Assembly: GCA_018065985.1 (NCBI GenBank)
Contig: JAGHSF010000003.1
Location: 1 to 61,269, forward strand
DNA: 61,269 nucleotides
From: Candidatus Cryptobacteroides choladohippi
GTDB lineage: Bacteria; Bacteroidota; Bacteroidia; Bacteroidales; UBA932
Direction: 5' to 3'
A program made the position numbers and the translations under genes. The notes beneath the pieces are model-generated. The model saw nothing but the letters and a program-made list of their open reading frames with translations. It was not told the origin of the DNA and made no database searches. Below, one piece after another: positions 42,219-52,384 of the stretch (the stretch's first letter is position 1; every line of letters begins with the position of its first letter).

Positions 42219-44083
42219 TGCACAATATCCTTCTTCCCGGTCATCTTCAAATAGAATCTTTTAAAGAAAACATACAAGAAACTATCCTTTCTGAATACCT
42301 TTTTTAACAAGACCCGGATCATGTTCAAAATCTTCACAAAGAATGCCTTCGCAATACTGGGTTGTTCCACCTTGACACCACATACTTCCTCGATTACCCT
42401 ACTCATGGCACCGGCCAATTTATAGTATATTTCAGTAGTGAAGTGATCTATACTTCCATCAAAATCCTGCGGCCCTGCTACTATGCTGTCTATCGCAATA
42501 TACCTGAGCCGTGGTTCACATGCCGACAAGCTGATGACGGCCTCATTCAATTCCCGGTGCAACTCACTATGTCTTTTACATCCGTCAAGAGGCCATGTAG
42601 CACCCAATATGATGCATAATGTGGTACTTGCAGGTAATGCGGACAGGCATTCCTTCAGAAAAGAGGTATATGAAGCAGGAGTGGTTGCTCCGACGTACTT
42701 ATACTTGTTTGAAAAGTCCTCCAGGAATTCGTACGTGAACTTATTGCCTCCGATATCCCCGGCGGCATATGTGGGCCAGTTTGCTTTCTCAGTCATTGGA
42801 ACATCCCGAGGGCCGAATACAACACGCGCGCCGTCAGCCTTGTTCTGGTATATGCCGCGGACCGACTCGATCAATGAACTAAGGAAGATGATATCATGCT
42901 TCTTGGTGAAGAATGTGCCATAGAGCATATCCGGGTCAACGAACGGGCAGTCCCTTATGATACCTTGAATCTGATTTTCCGAGTAATTCTTCAAGCCAAG
43001 TATATGCACTGAATGGTTATAGGCATCTATTGTCTTGTTGGTTCCTGCCTTGACATATGTAAACTCGGTATCTATGCTTTCGGCATCTTTCAAGTACATC
43101 AGAGCATGAGACATATCGCATGGTCCCTTCATCAGTATGGAACATCCAATGTGAGTATCTGACTTCACAGCCTCCTCGGGGGATGAAATATCCTGATTGA
43201 TATACCTGGGAATCAGACCATTTACAAGATTTGACCTGACTTCTCCAACAACAGGAAAGTCCGGTGAACCCAGAATGCCATAAACATACTGCTCGATTCC
43301 CTGGCCTATTGTCCTGCACGAAAAGACAAAATGTTCTACATGTCCGGCAAGTATGGCATAGAATCCAACAATTCCATAGTCTCCATACTTATCATGCACA
43401 CGCACATAACCACTTTTGCACGCAGGTTCCTGAATCAAAGAGAGCAATTCTTCCTTGGAGTCTCTTTTCTTCGTAAAGTTCAGCTGATTGCTTCTTTGAA
43501 CCAATTCGAAGATTCTGTCTATTTCAGGAATGCAATCTTCACAGATATCGACTCTGATGTTGCTTGCATACAGGAAATCCTCATTGGAAGAATATGTGTC
43601 TTCATCCTTTCTCTTCTGCTCAAGTACCTGATATTGCCTGAGCCGTTTGTGAGAAAGGTCGGATTTCGGCAATCCAGTCAATTGTGACCTTATCTCATGA
43701 ATGTCTGTTGCATCAAGCACCTGCAATTCGGGAATGAGATGCTTGGCTTCCTCTCTGTTAAAATGATTATCATCTATGAAAAGAACATTCGCCGGGCGCA
43801 ATGACATCCTTTCAATCAACGTCTTGAGTCTTGCTGATTTACTCTCCCAATTAACCGACGGGAAAACAAAAAAGTCGCGGATGCCAGCAGAAACAAGTTC
43901 CTTGTCAACGACGTCATAATCATTCTTGGAACAAATGGAATTGACGATGCCGCAATCGGCCAGATCCTTGACCAACTGCACATTTTCAGGGATAATCCTT
44001 ATCTGTCCCTCACTGATTGTCCCCGACCAGAATGTATCATCCAGGTCCCAGACTACCAGTTTAATAGTGTTGAGCGAAACCAT
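42215..44083 (-). CDS. FkbH-like HAD-IIIC protein with C-terminal extension
   Basis: A 622-residue protein. The N-terminal HAD domain has KLVVWDLDDTFWSGTI (about 8-23, DxDxT) and NVLFIDDNHFNREE. This is followed by a GNAT-like part (VQRSNQLNFTKKR, GDYGIVGFYAI, about 205-250), as in FkbH. FkbH proteins load a glyceryl group from 1,3-bisphosphoglycerate onto an acyl carrier protein. No carrier protein gene is nearby. Residues about 310-570 may be an SGNH-like domain, with a possible final DxxH in DGSIDHFTTEIYY, and the end is hydrophobic and basic. A glyceryl or lactyl decoration of the glycan is inference. Confidence 0.8.
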   Translation of the reverse strand: MVSLNTIKLVVWDLDDTFWSGTISEGQIRIIPENVQLVKDLADCGIVNSICSKNDYDVVDKELVSAGIRDFFVFPSVNWESKSARLKTLIERMSLRPANVLFIDDNHFNREEAKHLIPELQVLDATDIHEIRSQLTGLPKSDLSHKRLRQYQVLEQKRKDEDTYSSNEDFLYASNIRVDICEDCIPEIDRIFELVQRSNQLNFTKKRDSKEELLSLIQEPACKSGYVRVHDKYGDYGIVGFYAILAGHVEHFVFSCRTIGQGIEQYVYGILGSPDFPVVGEVRSNLVNGLIPRYINQDISSPEEAVKSDTHIGCSILMKGPCDMSHALMYLKDAESIDTEFTYVKAGTNKTIDAYNHSVHILGLKNYSENQIQGIIRDCPFVDPDMLYGTFFTKKHDIIFLSSLIESVRGIYQNKADGARVVFGPRDVPMTEKANWPTYAAGDIGGNKFTYEFLEDFSNKYKYVGATTPASYTSFLKECLSALPASTTLCIILGATWPLDGCKRHSELHRELNEAVISLSACEPRLRYIAIDSIVAGPQDFDGSIDHFTTEIYYKLAGAMSRVIEEVCGVKVEQPSIAKAFFVKILNMIRVLLKKVFRKDSFLYVFFKRFYLKMTGKKDIVQ

Positions 44084-44097
44084 ATTTATTCAACGGG

Positions 44098-45516
44098 CTA
44101 CAATCCTCTACCACGCAGCTTGAACCAGGCCCAACCGATATTGGCGACGAAAATAAACAATAGCCAAAGTGTGAACCAATTCTTATACTTCGCTTTGAAA
44201 TGAGTTATTGCGTATGATGCGAACATGAGTTCGAACGGAAGAGCCGGAATGTGGAATCTCTCAGATTGGGCAAAACTGCTGAATGCGATCACTATCAGAT
44301 AGCCAATCATAAAAGCAAGCGGGACGATATTATCGCGCCACTCGCCACTGAACAGCAACAGGAATAAAGCTAATATTGTAAAAAAGCTTGTTATGTTTTT
44401 CACAAAGTTGCCGCCATGTATCATCTGCTGATTCTGCTGATGTTCAATGTTGACCATAGTCGGGAAAGGGATAGTAAAAATCAGCGGAGCAAAAATGGAT
44501 GCACTGGCATACTTGGCATAGCTATTTCCATCCTTTCGTTGCGAGCGCCATTGCATATTGGATGCCTGAATTTCCTGCACAGAATCATATTCATCCTGTG
44601 TTATTGGTTCAACCCCCACTTGCAAATAACCGACAACACCAAGTACAAGAATCAGCAATCCCTCTATCACCCACTTTCCACCTCTTTTAAGACGTTTCGA
44701 GCCAAAAACTACCGTTGCAACCAAAGTAAGGAACAGAACGTAACTTAAGACCGCCCGGAAAAAGAAAGCAACAACACAAATCAGAAAAACAAAAATGATA
44801 TCCTTCAATTTTGCACTACGGCTCCTGAACATCGCATCGGCCCTTTCAATAAAGAGAACCGTGACAAAAAGCAATTCAGTTTCTTTAAGATGAAGGCCGC
44901 AATAATAGATAAGGTTGGGCATAAGCATGCAGAACATGGCAGCCACACGCGCCGTATCCAGCCCGAAATTCCTGTTTGCCAGACGGAAGATGAGAACCAC
45001 CGTATAGGCACTCATCAAAGCCTTCAGCAATCGACTGACAATAACAGATTTTCCAGTCAGTGCATACACCAAGGACAGATAAAACGGGTACCCCCTATCA
45101 GAAAGATCCAGCCCCCAAAAAACCGAAGACGGGTCAAATGTCCCGTTCCAAATTCTGTCTGCGCCGTCTCTTGCGACTGAATCATACATCAAAGAATCAG
45201 CGGCAGACATTTCAAATGGCACACCTGTAATGCTTAGGTAAAATGCATAACTCAAGAGGACATATGCGACTCTGATACCAAGCGATGTCCTGAATATCAA
45301 CTTCTCATACTTTTTTTCATTCAAACCTCGCCATGTCTGACTGAGGGCATTGCTGAAATAAAAGAAACCGCAGACTTCAATAACGCCAAACGCCCACCAA
45401 TACCAATACATCGGATGGCCGAACATAACAGGAATGGTCAGTAGAAGTGCAATGTACAAAACCATCGCACGATTTGAGAAGTATTTAGGGAAGTAATTAA
45501 CCATTATGCTATCCAA
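44098..45516 (-). CDS. Multi-pass membrane protein, GT-C-like
   Basis: A 472-residue protein with about ten to twelve transmembrane segments and a larger loop in the N-terminal half (SAADSLMYDSVARDGADRIW ... LSDRGYPFYLSLVY). This order, and the late FAQSERFHIPALPFELMFA, recall GT39/ArnT-like GT-C transferases, which use lipid-linked sugars on the periplasmic face. It could alternatively be a Wzy-like polymerase, the only candidate in the locus. An in-frame ATG at 45504 is an alternative start. Confidence 0.65.
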   Translation of the reverse strand: MDSIMVNYFPKYFSNRAMVLYIALLLTIPVMFGHPMYWYWWAFGVIEVCGFFYFSNALSQTWRGLNEKKYEKLIFRTSLGIRVAYVLLSYAFYLSITGVPFEMSAADSLMYDSVARDGADRIWNGTFDPSSVFWGLDLSDRGYPFYLSLVYALTGKSVIVSRLLKALMSAYTVVLIFRLANRNFGLDTARVAAMFCMLMPNLIYYCGLHLKETELLFVTVLFIERADAMFRSRSAKLKDIIFVFLICVVAFFFRAVLSYVLFLTLVATVVFGSKRLKRGGKWVIEGLLILVLGVVGYLQVGVEPITQDEYDSVQEIQASNMQWRSQRKDGNSYAKYASASIFAPLIFTIPFPTMVNIEHQQNQQMIHGGNFVKNITSFFTILALFLLLFSGEWRDNIVPLAFMIGYLIVIAFSSFAQSERFHIPALPFELMFASYAITHFKAKYKNWFTLWLLFIFVANIGWAWFKLRGRGL

Positions 45517-46219
45517 GAATGAATCGTTTCAATTTTATCAAAGCAACCCTAATAGAAGGATTCAAATATTTTAGAATAAAAGGTTCATGTCCTTGGGACC
45601 ATGACTGCAGCCCTCGATGTTCACAGTAGGTATTTTGCGTCAGAAAATATTCTCCTGTGGTTTGGTGCGGACAGAAATAATCCACAGGATAAATGTGCAG
45701 ATCAAGATACTGTTGTTCTTTTCCATCACACAATAGCCCATGACGAATCATATTATCAGTAATAAAACGGACATTCGTCATGAGATCGAAAGCTCCGTCT
45801 TGAAGAACAAAATGCCTTCCGTCATAAGATGCCAGTTGTTCTTTTACCCATTCGCCGTTTTTTTTGCTCGCTATCACACCCATCATTATGGGAGAAGTCT
45901 TACTGCCTTCAAAACCGGCAAAAGCGTCATTGAACAGCAAGTCATCGAAAGATTTATACACCTCAAAATCAACGTCCATATATAGTCCGCCATATGTATC
46001 AAGAGCAAGCAGCCTCACATAATCCGACACGAATGCATATTTTTTTGCATCATATGCTTCTTTTACATACGGAACGGATGTCACATCAAAGTTGTCTTCA
46101 TTCCAAAGATAATATTCCCATTCCGGCATAAACTTATGCCAGGATGCTATGCAATCCAGCACCAGCCGAGGCATTTCCCCTCTACCAAACCAGCAATAAT
46201 GAATTATCTTGGGAATCAT
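45509..46219 (-). CDS. Glycosyltransferase family 32-like
   Basis: A 236-residue protein starting MIPKIIHYCWFGRGEMP, with the DXD motif in YGGLYMDVDFEVYKSFDDLL (about 90). This is the GT32/capsular polysaccharide synthesis family. A related gene is at 50641. The C-terminus is cationic and hydrophobic (LIKLKRFILG), perhaps for membrane contact. It overlaps both neighbours by a few bases. Confidence 0.88.
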   Translation of the reverse strand: MIPKIIHYCWFGRGEMPRLVLDCIASWHKFMPEWEYYLWNEDNFDVTSVPYVKEAYDAKKYAFVSDYVRLLALDTYGGLYMDVDFEVYKSFDDLLFNDAFAGFEGSKTSPIMMGVIASKKNGEWVKEQLASYDGRHFVLQDGAFDLMTNVRFITDNMIRHGLLCDGKEQQYLDLHIYPVDYFCPHQTTGEYFLTQNTYCEHRGLQSWSQGHEPFILKYLNPSIRVALIKLKRFILG

Positions 46220-47151
46220 ACAAAATGTTGAATAAATTGTTTAACCCGGGAACCAATGGTAAAATAACGTTGTCTGACTCTTAAATACCACACTGGTTTT
46301 CTGTACAAGGACAGCAATTTCTTTGGCTGACGGCTCCAATCTACCTTTGCAAGCTGGGTGCGGGCCTCATCTCTGTATTCCTTAGAAAGATAATATGGAA
46401 ATAGCCCATATACGCGTAGATTATCGATTAACTGTTTGTAGTCAGTGTTTGTTTGCTCTTCTAATTCCAGATACTCAAGATTCCAAAGCATGTGAGTCTT
46501 TGGCTGGCGGAGTCGGCCTATTCCCCGGCTCACGGCATCAACGTCCTGATTATAATTTGCCAGTGGTTTGTCCAAAAATGCAACCTTGTGTCTCAGAGCT
46601 ATTCTTATCCAAAGATCAAAGTCCTCGCCCAATTTCAACTCAGGTTTGAAACCATCGTTCTCGGTGAACACAGATCTGGGAATCGCAACTGATATCGAAG
46701 TCAAAGGCATGCACATACAATCCGCATAAACCCTACAATAATCGATATAACCGGTTGGTGCGCTTATCCTCACTGACTTGCGACCGTTCTTTACATAAAA
46801 ATACGACGTGCCATAAATTCCTGCATCAGGATACTGCTGAATCAGCAAATCCATCTCCTCCAGGAAGGTAGGCTCCCACCAATCATCAGCATCAAGGAAA
46901 CAGATATAATCACCTTTTGATGCAGCCACACCATTGTTTCTGGCAACACTGACACCTGCATTTTTCTGATCGATGACAATCGCATCAGTCCCTGCCAAAA
47001 CCGACTTCGCAACTATGAGCGAACCATCAGTACTGCCATCATTCACAACAACAAGTTCGTAATCCGTGAATGTCTGACATAGAACGCTCCTTAAAGTCTT
47101 TTCAACATAGGGCGCCTTGTTGTATAGAGGGACTATTACAGAAAATATCAT
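46216..47151 (-). CDS. Glycosyltransferase family 2
   Basis: A 311-residue GT-A enzyme. The N-terminus FSVIVPLYNKAPYVEKTLRS, VVNDGSTDGS and the metal-binding FLDADDWWEP are GT2 hallmarks. GEDFDLWIRIALRH is the expected acceptor-side ED motif. The sugar is unknown. It overlaps the GT32 gene by four bases and is preceded by a second GT2 gene. Confidence 0.9.
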   Translation of the reverse strand: MIFSVIVPLYNKAPYVEKTLRSVLCQTFTDYELVVVNDGSTDGSLIVAKSVLAGTDAIVIDQKNAGVSVARNNGVAASKGDYICFLDADDWWEPTFLEEMDLLIQQYPDAGIYGTSYFYVKNGRKSVRISAPTGYIDYCRVYADCMCMPLTSISVAIPRSVFTENDGFKPELKLGEDFDLWIRIALRHKVAFLDKPLANYNQDVDAVSRGIGRLRQPKTHMLWNLEYLELEEQTNTDYKQLIDNLRVYGLFPYYLSKEYRDEARTQLAKVDWSRQPKKLLSLYRKPVWYLRVRQRYFTIGSRVKQFIQHFV

Positions 47152-48080
47152 ATCTTGATAAGCAATCGAAACAGGCTGGGAGAGAGTCGCATTGCAGCAA
47201 ACTGGAGCCTATGCCTCAACTTTGTCCTTGCAACAGTATAATACAGCTTCCAATCCACCAGTTTGACAAGTTCCCGGTCAGTATTTCTATCCGACTTAAG
47301 AAATGCAGACTGATAATGATGGGTAAGTGCACGATATATCACGTTTTTATCTGGAATCTGCTTACTGACGAAGAACTTTGAGAGGAAATTTGCGGTCAGG
47401 ATGAGATCTTTCTGTCGTTTGACATTCACCGTAGTCGTAATGCTGGAAGGCCTGACTCGGTAATTATACAAGACATCATTTATCACGCTAACCTTTTGCG
47501 CATAATAGCATGCCAACGGGGTAAACCTGTTGTCTTCATGGTAAATACCTTCAGCAAACTTCAGATTATTCTTGAGCAGGAACTCTCGAGAATACAACCT
47601 CAACACCACACAGACAAATGCAAAATTGCGAGGCTGCAGGCTGTATTTATTATAGTATTCCCATCCTGAAATAATCTGTTCCGTAGTTAACTCATCCGCA
47701 TTCTCAAACTCGCCGGTCTCTTCCAAATACCGACGGCCGTTGAAGCATATCATATCCTGGCCGACAATCGAAGAAGCCAGTATCTCCAGGGCATTTTGCT
47801 CAATCCAGTCATCGCTGTCAAGGAAAAAGACATAGTCACCCGATGCAACTGAAAGTCCAGCATTCCTGGCAGCACTCAAGCCAGCATTTGTCTGGCTGAC
47901 AACCTTGATTCGTGAATCTTTTGCAGCGTACTCTTCCAAAACCTGCAAGCTATCATCCGTTGATCCATCATTGATGCAAATCACTTCAAAAACCTGATAG
48001 GTCTGAGCTAAAATACTGTCAAGGCACTGTGGCAAGTACCTCTCAACATTATATACGGGGATGATGACTGATATCAACAT
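47148..48080 (-). CDS. Glycosyltransferase family 2
   Basis: A 310-residue GT-A enzyme with LISVIIPVYNVERYLPQCLD, CINDGSTDDSLQVLEEYA and FLDSDDWIEQ. HEDNRFTPLACYYAQ in the second half is the usual catalytic-base region. The ATG at 48080 is chosen because it starts right at the conserved strand; longer readings enter the neighbouring acyltransferase. It is four bases after the GT2-acyltransferase fusion gene. Confidence 0.9.
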   Translation of the reverse strand: MLISVIIPVYNVERYLPQCLDSILAQTYQVFEVICINDGSTDDSLQVLEEYAAKDSRIKVVSQTNAGLSAARNAGLSVASGDYVFFLDSDDWIEQNALEILASSIVGQDMICFNGRRYLEETGEFENADELTTEQIISGWEYYNKYSLQPRNFAFVCVVLRLYSREFLLKNNLKFAEGIYHEDNRFTPLACYYAQKVSVINDVLYNYRVRPSSITTTVNVKRQKDLILTANFLSKFFVSKQIPDKNVIYRALTHHYQSAFLKSDRNTDRELVKLVDWKLYYTVARTKLRHRLQFAAMRLSPSLFRLLIKI

Positions 48081-48084
48081 GTTA

Positions 48085-49656
48085 CTATTCCCAGAGCACT
48101 GAATTCTTGATAACTTTCGCAGGAACACCTCCAACCATGGAATATGCAGGAACATCTTCGGTCACCACAGCGCCAGCAGCAACTACAGCCCCATCTCCGA
48201 TGGTTACGCCTTTAAGAATGGTAACATTCATTCCTATCCAAACATGATTGCCAATGGTAATTGGGGATGACTCCGATTTCAAGCTGCCGACAATGACGTG
48301 ATTGTCGCTGTCCCTGAGTGTGACATTCTCGCCAATTACCACACCTTCTCCGATTGAGATGCTCTCGAAACAGCTAAGATTGAGGTTGTGGTTGATATAT
48401 CCACTGCCTAAAGATAGGATTGCCCCTTCGTTGATGTAAACTTTTGCACCAGAGTATATGTCAAATGGGCCACTGATCCTAAGCCTTGAATTATCAGCCA
48501 TTGCGAGAAATGAGCAAAATGGATCCTTACCGTTCCACTTGCAATTAATTTTCAATCTGCCCTTCTTTGTCTCTATCCTGGCCGTTTTCGACAAAGACAC
48601 GGATGCCCCTTTGAAAGCAATGGGAAATGAACCTCCCGTTATGCCGCTATGCCGTTTCAAAACTAAAGACGCAGGGATGCTGATCTTATTGAGGTTTTTT
48701 AATACAAATTTACTTACGCCCATGATTCTGATGGTGTTCTTGAGTCCTGCAGCTTTGATATATTTTAGAGAAAGCCGGCCTCCGAATACCGTTGCCGCAT
48801 AAGTCTGGCGATAACTCTTCAATCTTTTCTCCAACAAAGAAGAGTTGAAGAATCCACACTTTGAATTTGCATCCTTTATACAGGCAATAGAATGTAACAG
48901 TTCATCGTATGACTTGCTGTGAGTTAGCTGCGATATGGCATCAAGCGACTCCGCAGAGACTTCAGGGAAGATAGTACCGGCAAACGCGCGCTTAACTTCC
49001 ACCTCTTTTGACGAAGTCCTGGCGGTATTCTCCGTTGCCTGGTCTGGCCTGATTCGATAGCTATACAATAACTCCGGGATATTGACCAAGCACAGCCCTG
49101 CAGCCAAAGCTCTGCACCACATATCATAGTCTTCAGCAGGAACCATCTCCTGACGGAACCTTAGTGAGTTATTCTCGAACGAATCTTTTCTCCAAATACT
49201 GGAAGCATGAAGGATAGGGGAAAAGAAGAGAGCTGTAATCTTGACTTTCTCAGGATCACTTTCCCTGATCCAGACATCATTCTTTGCGCCGAACAGCTGC
49301 ATGCCGCATGAGCAAAGGTCCACATCCGGATGAGATTCAAGATACGCCACCTGAACCGCCAGTCTGTCTGGCAGGGAAATATCGTCACTATCCATTCTAG
49401 CGATATATTTGCCTCTCGCCAGGTTCAAGCCTACATTTAGGACATTAGCCAGACCCTGATTCTTCTCACCGCGATAGCGTACAATACGTGGATCAGAGTA
49501 CGTATCCAGTATTTCCTCGGAATTGTCAGGTGAACAGTCATTCAAAATAATCAGTTCAAAATTATCGAATGTCTGTGCAAGCATACTATCGACCGCCTCC
49601 CTAAGATATTCAGCAGTGCGAAAAACAGGCATCAAAACTGAGACAAAAGGAGTCAT
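48085..49656 (-). CDS. GT2 glycosyltransferase fused to a hexapeptide acyltransferase
   Basis: A 523-residue two-domain protein. Residues 1-300 are GT2: [47 protein letters not shown] and EDYDMWCRA. From about residue 340 comes a left-handed beta helix acyltransferase: repeated hexapeptides ([35 protein letters not shown]) and the C-terminal [22 protein letters not shown], as in WcaF/maltose acetyltransferase types. A single chain could add a sugar and then O- or N-acetylate it. The GT part ends in a basic linker. Confidence 0.9.
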   Translation of the reverse strand: MTPFVSVLMPVFRTAEYLREAVDSMLAQTFDNFELIILNDCSPDNSEEILDTYSDPRIVRYRGEKNQGLANVLNVGLNLARGKYIARMDSDDISLPDRLAVQVAYLESHPDVDLCSCGMQLFGAKNDVWIRESDPEKVKITALFFSPILHASSIWRKDSFENNSLRFRQEMVPAEDYDMWCRALAAGLCLVNIPELLYSYRIRPDQATENTARTSSKEVEVKRAFAGTIFPEVSAESLDAISQLTHSKSYDELLHSIACIKDANSKCGFFNSSLLEKRLKSYRQTYAATVFGGRLSLKYIKAAGLKNTIRIMGVSKFVLKNLNKISIPASLVLKRHSGITGGSFPIAFKGASVSLSKTARIETKKGRLKINCKWNGKDPFCSFLAMADNSRLRISGPFDIYSGAKVYINEGAILSLGSGYINHNLNLSCFESISIGEGVVIGENVTLRDSDNHVIVGSLKSESSPITIGNHVWIGMNVTILKGVTIGDGAVVAAGAVVTEDVPAYSMVGGVPAKVIKNSVLWE

Positions 49657-50634
49657 CTAGGCAAATATCTTTTTTGTAACGGGTAAATAATAGAAGGCTA
49701 TTGAGAGGAGCACAGTAACAATATAGCGAATCAAATACTTGGCCCAAATAGGATAGCCGAAAGGCGTTAATCCCATAACGTGATTGCCTAAGTGAGAGGC
49801 CATCTCAAAGCAATGGGCGCACATAATCGCCAGCGACCAAATACCCAGCATGGCAAACATAATACCAATGGGGCGAATATATTTGCAAATAATTCTGCTT
49901 AGGAAATAAAGACAATATGTTCCGCCACAAGCAGCTACTATATCAAGCGGGAAACACCCCCAGTCCACATCATACATTCCAAGATGTGAAATACGCAATG
50001 AGACGCACCATGCGGCAACAGCAACGACCTTAAGCCAAGTTGGGGCGCCATAATTCTTAACCCACCAACCTATGGTAACAAACGGGAGAGCTGTAAACGC
50101 GTGAGTCAAACAGAAAATTGAATATGGGAAAGCCCTATGAAGAAGTATAGCCAAATAAGCTATAAGTAACGATATCGGGATAGCCCATTTGCCTGCACGG
50201 GAAAGCGGAATCAGCATAATCTTGGCAGTAAGAAGAGCCAACAGAAACCAGATGACGCCTATACTCAAACGACCTCCTGAAAATTGAGGGCCGAAAGGGT
50301 CCGCCCAAATTGTTGATAGCGCATCCACGACAACGCTATCCCATGAGCCCTTTCCCCAATAAACCATCAGCACGCCCCAACAAACAATGAGAATCTGCGT
50401 AAAGAGAAAAGCAGGGAGTAGCCTCGAGATATACTTTTTAACATTCGTCCTGTCAGTGTTGATATCAATGTGCGACTTCGAGAAATAGCCAGCAACTATG
50501 AAAAACATCGGCATATGAAAAGAGTTTATTACTCGGCTCATAAACAGATGATTCCACCCGAAGAAATGGCAAGTAATCACCAGGATTATGCCTATCCCTT
50601 TCATAATATCAAATGTTGTATCTCTTCCAGGCAT
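49657..50634 (-). CDS. Acyltransferase-3 family membrane protein
   Basis: A 325-residue protein with about ten transmembrane helices. FDIMKGIGIILVITCHFFGW and INSFHMPMFFIVAGYFSK are the OafA/WecH-like signatures, including the His in helix 1. These proteins O-acetylate surface sugars from the cytoplasmic side. It starts right beside the GT2-acyltransferase gene, with no gap. Confidence 0.88.
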   Translation of the reverse strand: MPGRDTTFDIMKGIGIILVITCHFFGWNHLFMSRVINSFHMPMFFIVAGYFSKSHIDINTDRTNVKKYISRLLPAFLFTQILIVCWGVLMVYWGKGSWDSVVVDALSTIWADPFGPQFSGGRLSIGVIWFLLALLTAKIMLIPLSRAGKWAIPISLLIAYLAILLHRAFPYSIFCLTHAFTALPFVTIGWWVKNYGAPTWLKVVAVAAWCVSLRISHLGMYDVDWGCFPLDIVAACGGTYCLYFLSRIICKYIRPIGIMFAMLGIWSLAIMCAHCFEMASHLGNHVMGLTPFGYPIWAKYLIRYIVTVLLSIAFYYLPVTKKIFA

Positions 50635-50640
50635 ATACCA

Positions 50641-51444
50641 TTATCGTTTTTTTCGTAATATTTGCCGAACCTTATCATAACAGCCAAGCAATCCTATCTT
50701 ATCCAGAAAAAATCTGCGTTTCTGACCTTTGCTCCATCGATCTGTATCCCATGTGGTCGCATTATAATGGTAGGATATTTCATATGACTGATTTGGACAG
50801 AATGCATGACCAAAACATCCTGTTGCCTTTACAATCATTCTGTCGCCAAAATTCTGATCTTCGTCTTTATATAGAAAGCCGTACCTGGATAAGTATCTAG
50901 CGACCAAACGATCATTATTTACATATTTGCGATAGTTTTTCGCAAATTCTTCAGTTGCAGGAATGGAATTATAATAATCACGTATATCTCTTATCATCTC
51001 CAAATCTGCGCTGCACCCCATAGAAGACGTCAGTATTTCCAGATGAGGGACATCCTTTGTCGGATCTTTTGCTGATCCATCAGGATTCAGATACTTCTCT
51101 TGAATATGCTCTTCAACAAACTCATTATAGAGTTCTATTCCTGAGAAAAAATTGTACTTAAGGTAATCATCAAAGCGTTTGAAGACCTCAACATCCGTGT
51201 CCAAATATATCCCACCATACTCTGCCAGAACATTGTATCTGCAAACATCTGAAGCCAAAGCATACTTCTTCACTTCGCATGCATACTTGGCCAATGGATG
51301 TTTCTCCAAATCAAAAGAAGCCTCATCCCACCTCATGAATGTGTAGTCGGGCATCAGTTTCTTCCAGCCCTTAATGCAGTCTTTCTGGGACTTGGGTATC
51401 AAGCCCTTTCCGAACCAGCAGTAATGGATAATTTTAGGAATCAT
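50641..51444 (-). CDS. Glycosyltransferase family 32-like
   Basis: A 267-residue protein starting MIPKIIHYCWFGKGLIPKSQ, with the DXD motif in GGIYLDTDVEVFKRFDDYL (about 80). It is the second GT32 family member in the locus (the other is at 45509) and longer by about 30 residues. The sugar is unknown. The C-terminus is basic (KVRQILRKKR). Its start overlaps the upstream gene by four bases. Confidence 0.88.
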   Translation of the reverse strand: MIPKIIHYCWFGKGLIPKSQKDCIKGWKKLMPDYTFMRWDEASFDLEKHPLAKYACEVKKYALASDVCRYNVLAEYGGIYLDTDVEVFKRFDDYLKYNFFSGIELYNEFVEEHIQEKYLNPDGSAKDPTKDVPHLEILTSSMGCSADLEMIRDIRDYYNSIPATEEFAKNYRKYVNNDRLVARYLSRYGFLYKDEDQNFGDRMIVKATGCFGHAFCPNQSYEISYHYNATTWDTDRWSKGQKRRFFLDKIGLLGCYDKVRQILRKKR

Positions 51445-52283
51445 TGGTATTTCTTTCCTGCAAGAAACTTAAGTGGACGCAAAAAAGTTTTTCCAAGCCT
51501 ATATGCATATGACGCCCTAGCCATCTTCCCAGAATATGCAGATAAACACAGATTGTTTACTCTATCCAAAACAATTTGAGGCTCATCAAGGCCTCTAGTT
51601 ATTGGTAAACATTCTTTCCATTTATTAAAATACAATTTTAGATTGTTATCTAACAATGCCATGTATTTTTTGTTTTCAAATGATTTTTCAGACCAAAAAT
51701 GTTCAATAAGAAAGACGTTTGAAACATATACTTTTTTGCCTAGGCTTTGCACCTGCATACAAATATCCATATCATACGCATGAAAACCGGAAAAGGTCTT
51801 ATCATCAAAGCTTATCGTATTAAAAAGCTCCGCTGGAATAAACATACAAAGTCCATCAACAACTGCAACCTCGGCAAGGTTATCATGAAAATAGTCCTGT
51901 GTGGAATTCTCCTTAATCTGGCCATTGTCATTTTCAAGATTATACTGTGAAATAAAAGGGGAAGACCACCAATACATCGGTACCTTGGGCATAAAATGAG
52001 AGCCTGCGACGCCGACTACTCCCATATCATGATTATTTATGAACAGATTTTCAATGTTTTGTCCCCATTCTTTTGTACGAAACATCACATCATCATGAAC
52101 AAAGCATAACAAATTTCCTCGAGCACGAGCAACGCCCTCATTATATGCTTCAAATATTGAGTATTTCCCTAATGAATTATCAATAATTACAAATTCATAC
52201 TCAGTGCCTATTGTTTCGTCAATGTTTTTCCTTAGAGCAGGAGAAATATTTTCATTTCTAGAGCAAATTATAATTGAAATCAT
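51441..52283 (-). CDS. GT2-like glycosyltransferase
   Basis: A 280-residue protein. ISIIICSRNENISPALRKNI, VIIDNSLGKYSIFEAYNEGV and CFVHDDVMFRTKEW fit the Glyco_tranf_2_5 branch of GT2. GFHAYDMDICMQVQSLGKKV follows. It ends in a basic amphipathic stretch ASYAYRLGKTFLRPLKFL that is also present at the end of the next gene upstream (52385). Very AT-rich. Confidence 0.8.
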   Translation of the reverse strand: MISIIICSRNENISPALRKNIDETIGTEYEFVIIDNSLGKYSIFEAYNEGVARARGNLLCFVHDDVMFRTKEWGQNIENLFINNHDMGVVGVAGSHFMPKVPMYWWSSPFISQYNLENDNGQIKENSTQDYFHDNLAEVAVVDGLCMFIPAELFNTISFDDKTFSGFHAYDMDICMQVQSLGKKVYVSNVFLIEHFWSEKSFENKKYMALLDNNLKLYFNKWKECLPITRGLDEPQIVLDRVNNLCLSAYSGKMARASYAYRLGKTFLRPLKFLAGKKYQ

Positions 52284-52329
52284 TGCAAGCTAATAATGTA
52301 GACTAATATATCTTCATTAGTATGGAGCA

Positions 52330-52369
52330 TCTTCGTATATGACAATTTCAAAAATATCATATACGAAGA
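52330..52369. repeat. 13-base inverted repeat in an intergenic gap
   Basis: TCTTCGTATATGA (52330-52342) and TCATATACGAAGA (52357-52369) pair perfectly around a 14-base loop, in the 101-base gap between two minus-strand glycosyltransferase genes. No T-run follows on the minus strand, so it may be an attenuator or mRNA processing stem rather than a terminator. Confidence 0.6.
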
Positions 52370-52384
52370 ATACCCCATTAACAG

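Noticed and set aside
52330..52369. Invertible promoter flanked by inverted repeats, as in Bacteroides capsule loci
   Set aside because: The repeats are only 14 bases apart and no promoter box lies between them, so an invertible promoter does not fit.
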